A stretch of DNA of 5,881 bases from contig JACCVK010000366.1 in the NCBI GenBank assembly GCA_013698195.1, positions 1-5,881 on the forward strand, in the 5' to 3' direction. A program made the position numbers and the translations under genes. The notes beneath the pieces were generated by a model that worked only from the letters and a program-made list of their open reading frames with translations, did not search any database and was not told the origin of the DNA. The stretch's first letter is position 1. Every line of letters starts with the position of its first letter. This document shows positions 5,729 to 5,881 of this stretch, piece by piece. This stretch comes from Actinomycetota bacterium (GTDB lineage Bacteria > Actinomycetota > Thermoleophilia > Gaiellales > Gaiellaceae).

Positions 5729-5881
5729 TCATTCGAGGAGCCGGTAGCCGACTCCCCACACGTTCACGACGAAGTGATCTTCTGTCGCGACCCGGAGCTT
5801 CTTGCGTAGACGGGAGGCGTGCGACTCGAGCGTCCGCGTGCGGCCGAGTGCACGAAAGCCCCACACATCGCGGAGCAGCTC
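5729..5881 (-). CDS. OmpR/PhoB-family response regulator, C-terminal winged-helix fragment
   Basis: The last 50 codons and stop of a gene entering from the right edge. The peptide opens ELLRDVWGFRALG and continues RTRTLESHASRLRKKL and then FVVNVWGVGYRLLE. This is the C-terminal part of an OmpR/PhoB winged helix: the RT-x-ESH-x-SRLRKKL segment is the DNA-recognition helix, and the NVWGVGYRL strand pair is the wing. Full-length relatives carry an N-terminal phosphoacceptor receiver domain, which is outside the window, so a standalone DNA-binding protein cannot be excluded. The usual wing motif is VRGVGY; Trp replaces Arg here. It converges on ogt with 10 bp between the two stop codons, so the neighbours are unlikely to share regulation. 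Confidence 0.88.
   Translation of the reverse strand, partial: ELLRDVWGFRALGRTRTLESHASRLRKKLRVATEDHFVVNVWGVGYRLLE

Noticed and set aside
5711..5742. Small inverted repeats around the ogt/response regulator stops (TGCTC/GAGCA and GGCTC/GAGCC), considered as a bidirectional terminator
   Set aside because: The stems are 5 bp, one has a 1-nt loop, and there is no T-tract in either direction. Convergent genes may end here, but the sequence does not show how.

Overview
The window comes from a G+C-rich bacterial chromosome, probably an actinobacterium. The grounds are the strong G/C bias at third codon positions, the dcw gene order, the style of the MurE and RsmH sequences, and the paired ECF sigma factor and DNA-repair methyltransferase. 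A deep-branching class such as Thermoleophilia would fit, but that placement is a guess.

Layout. Positions 1-3785, minus strand, hold the start of the division and cell-wall (dcw) cluster. Read 5'->3' on the minus strand the order is MraZ-box promoter region, mraZ (3701-3270), rsmH (3304-2336), an ftsL-like gene (2335-1979), ftsI (1982-300) and the first 71 codons of murE (213-1, cut by the window edge). The first four genes are fused or overlapping: mraZ/rsmH overlap by 35 nt, rsmH/ftsL abut as TAG-ATG, and ftsL/ftsI share ATGA. An 86-bp gap follows before murE. Upstream of mraZ on the same strand is a PfkB-family sugar kinase (4659-3835). Head-to-head with the kinase, on the plus strand, is a two-gene operon: a small ECF-type sigma factor (4694-5161) and an Ogt/MGMT-type O6-alkylguanine-DNA alkyltransferase (5158-5718), coupled by ATGA. 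Converging on it from the right edge, with 10 bp between stop codons, is the C-terminal winged-helix end of an OmpR/PhoB-type response regulator (5881-5729).

How the genes work together. The dcw genes make septal peptidoglycan and assemble the divisome: MurE builds the precursor, FtsI cross-links it at the septum, and the FtsL-like protein scaffolds the FtsQLB-type complex. RsmH modifies 16S rRNA and MraZ regulates the cluster. The best non-coding signal is a run of GTGG-type direct repeats with exact 10-bp spacing (3731-3785, minus-strand sense) just upstream of mraZ. It matches the known MraZ operator architecture and overlaps a plausible promoter. It also shows that mraZ starts at 3701, not at an upstream TTG at 3737.

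I see no tRNA, rRNA, mobile element, CRISPR array or clear novel system. The most interesting points are the extended MraZ operator with an inverted half-site, the sigma factor-ogt pair with no anti-sigma gene in view, and the unresolved head-to-head start region of the kinase and sigma genes.
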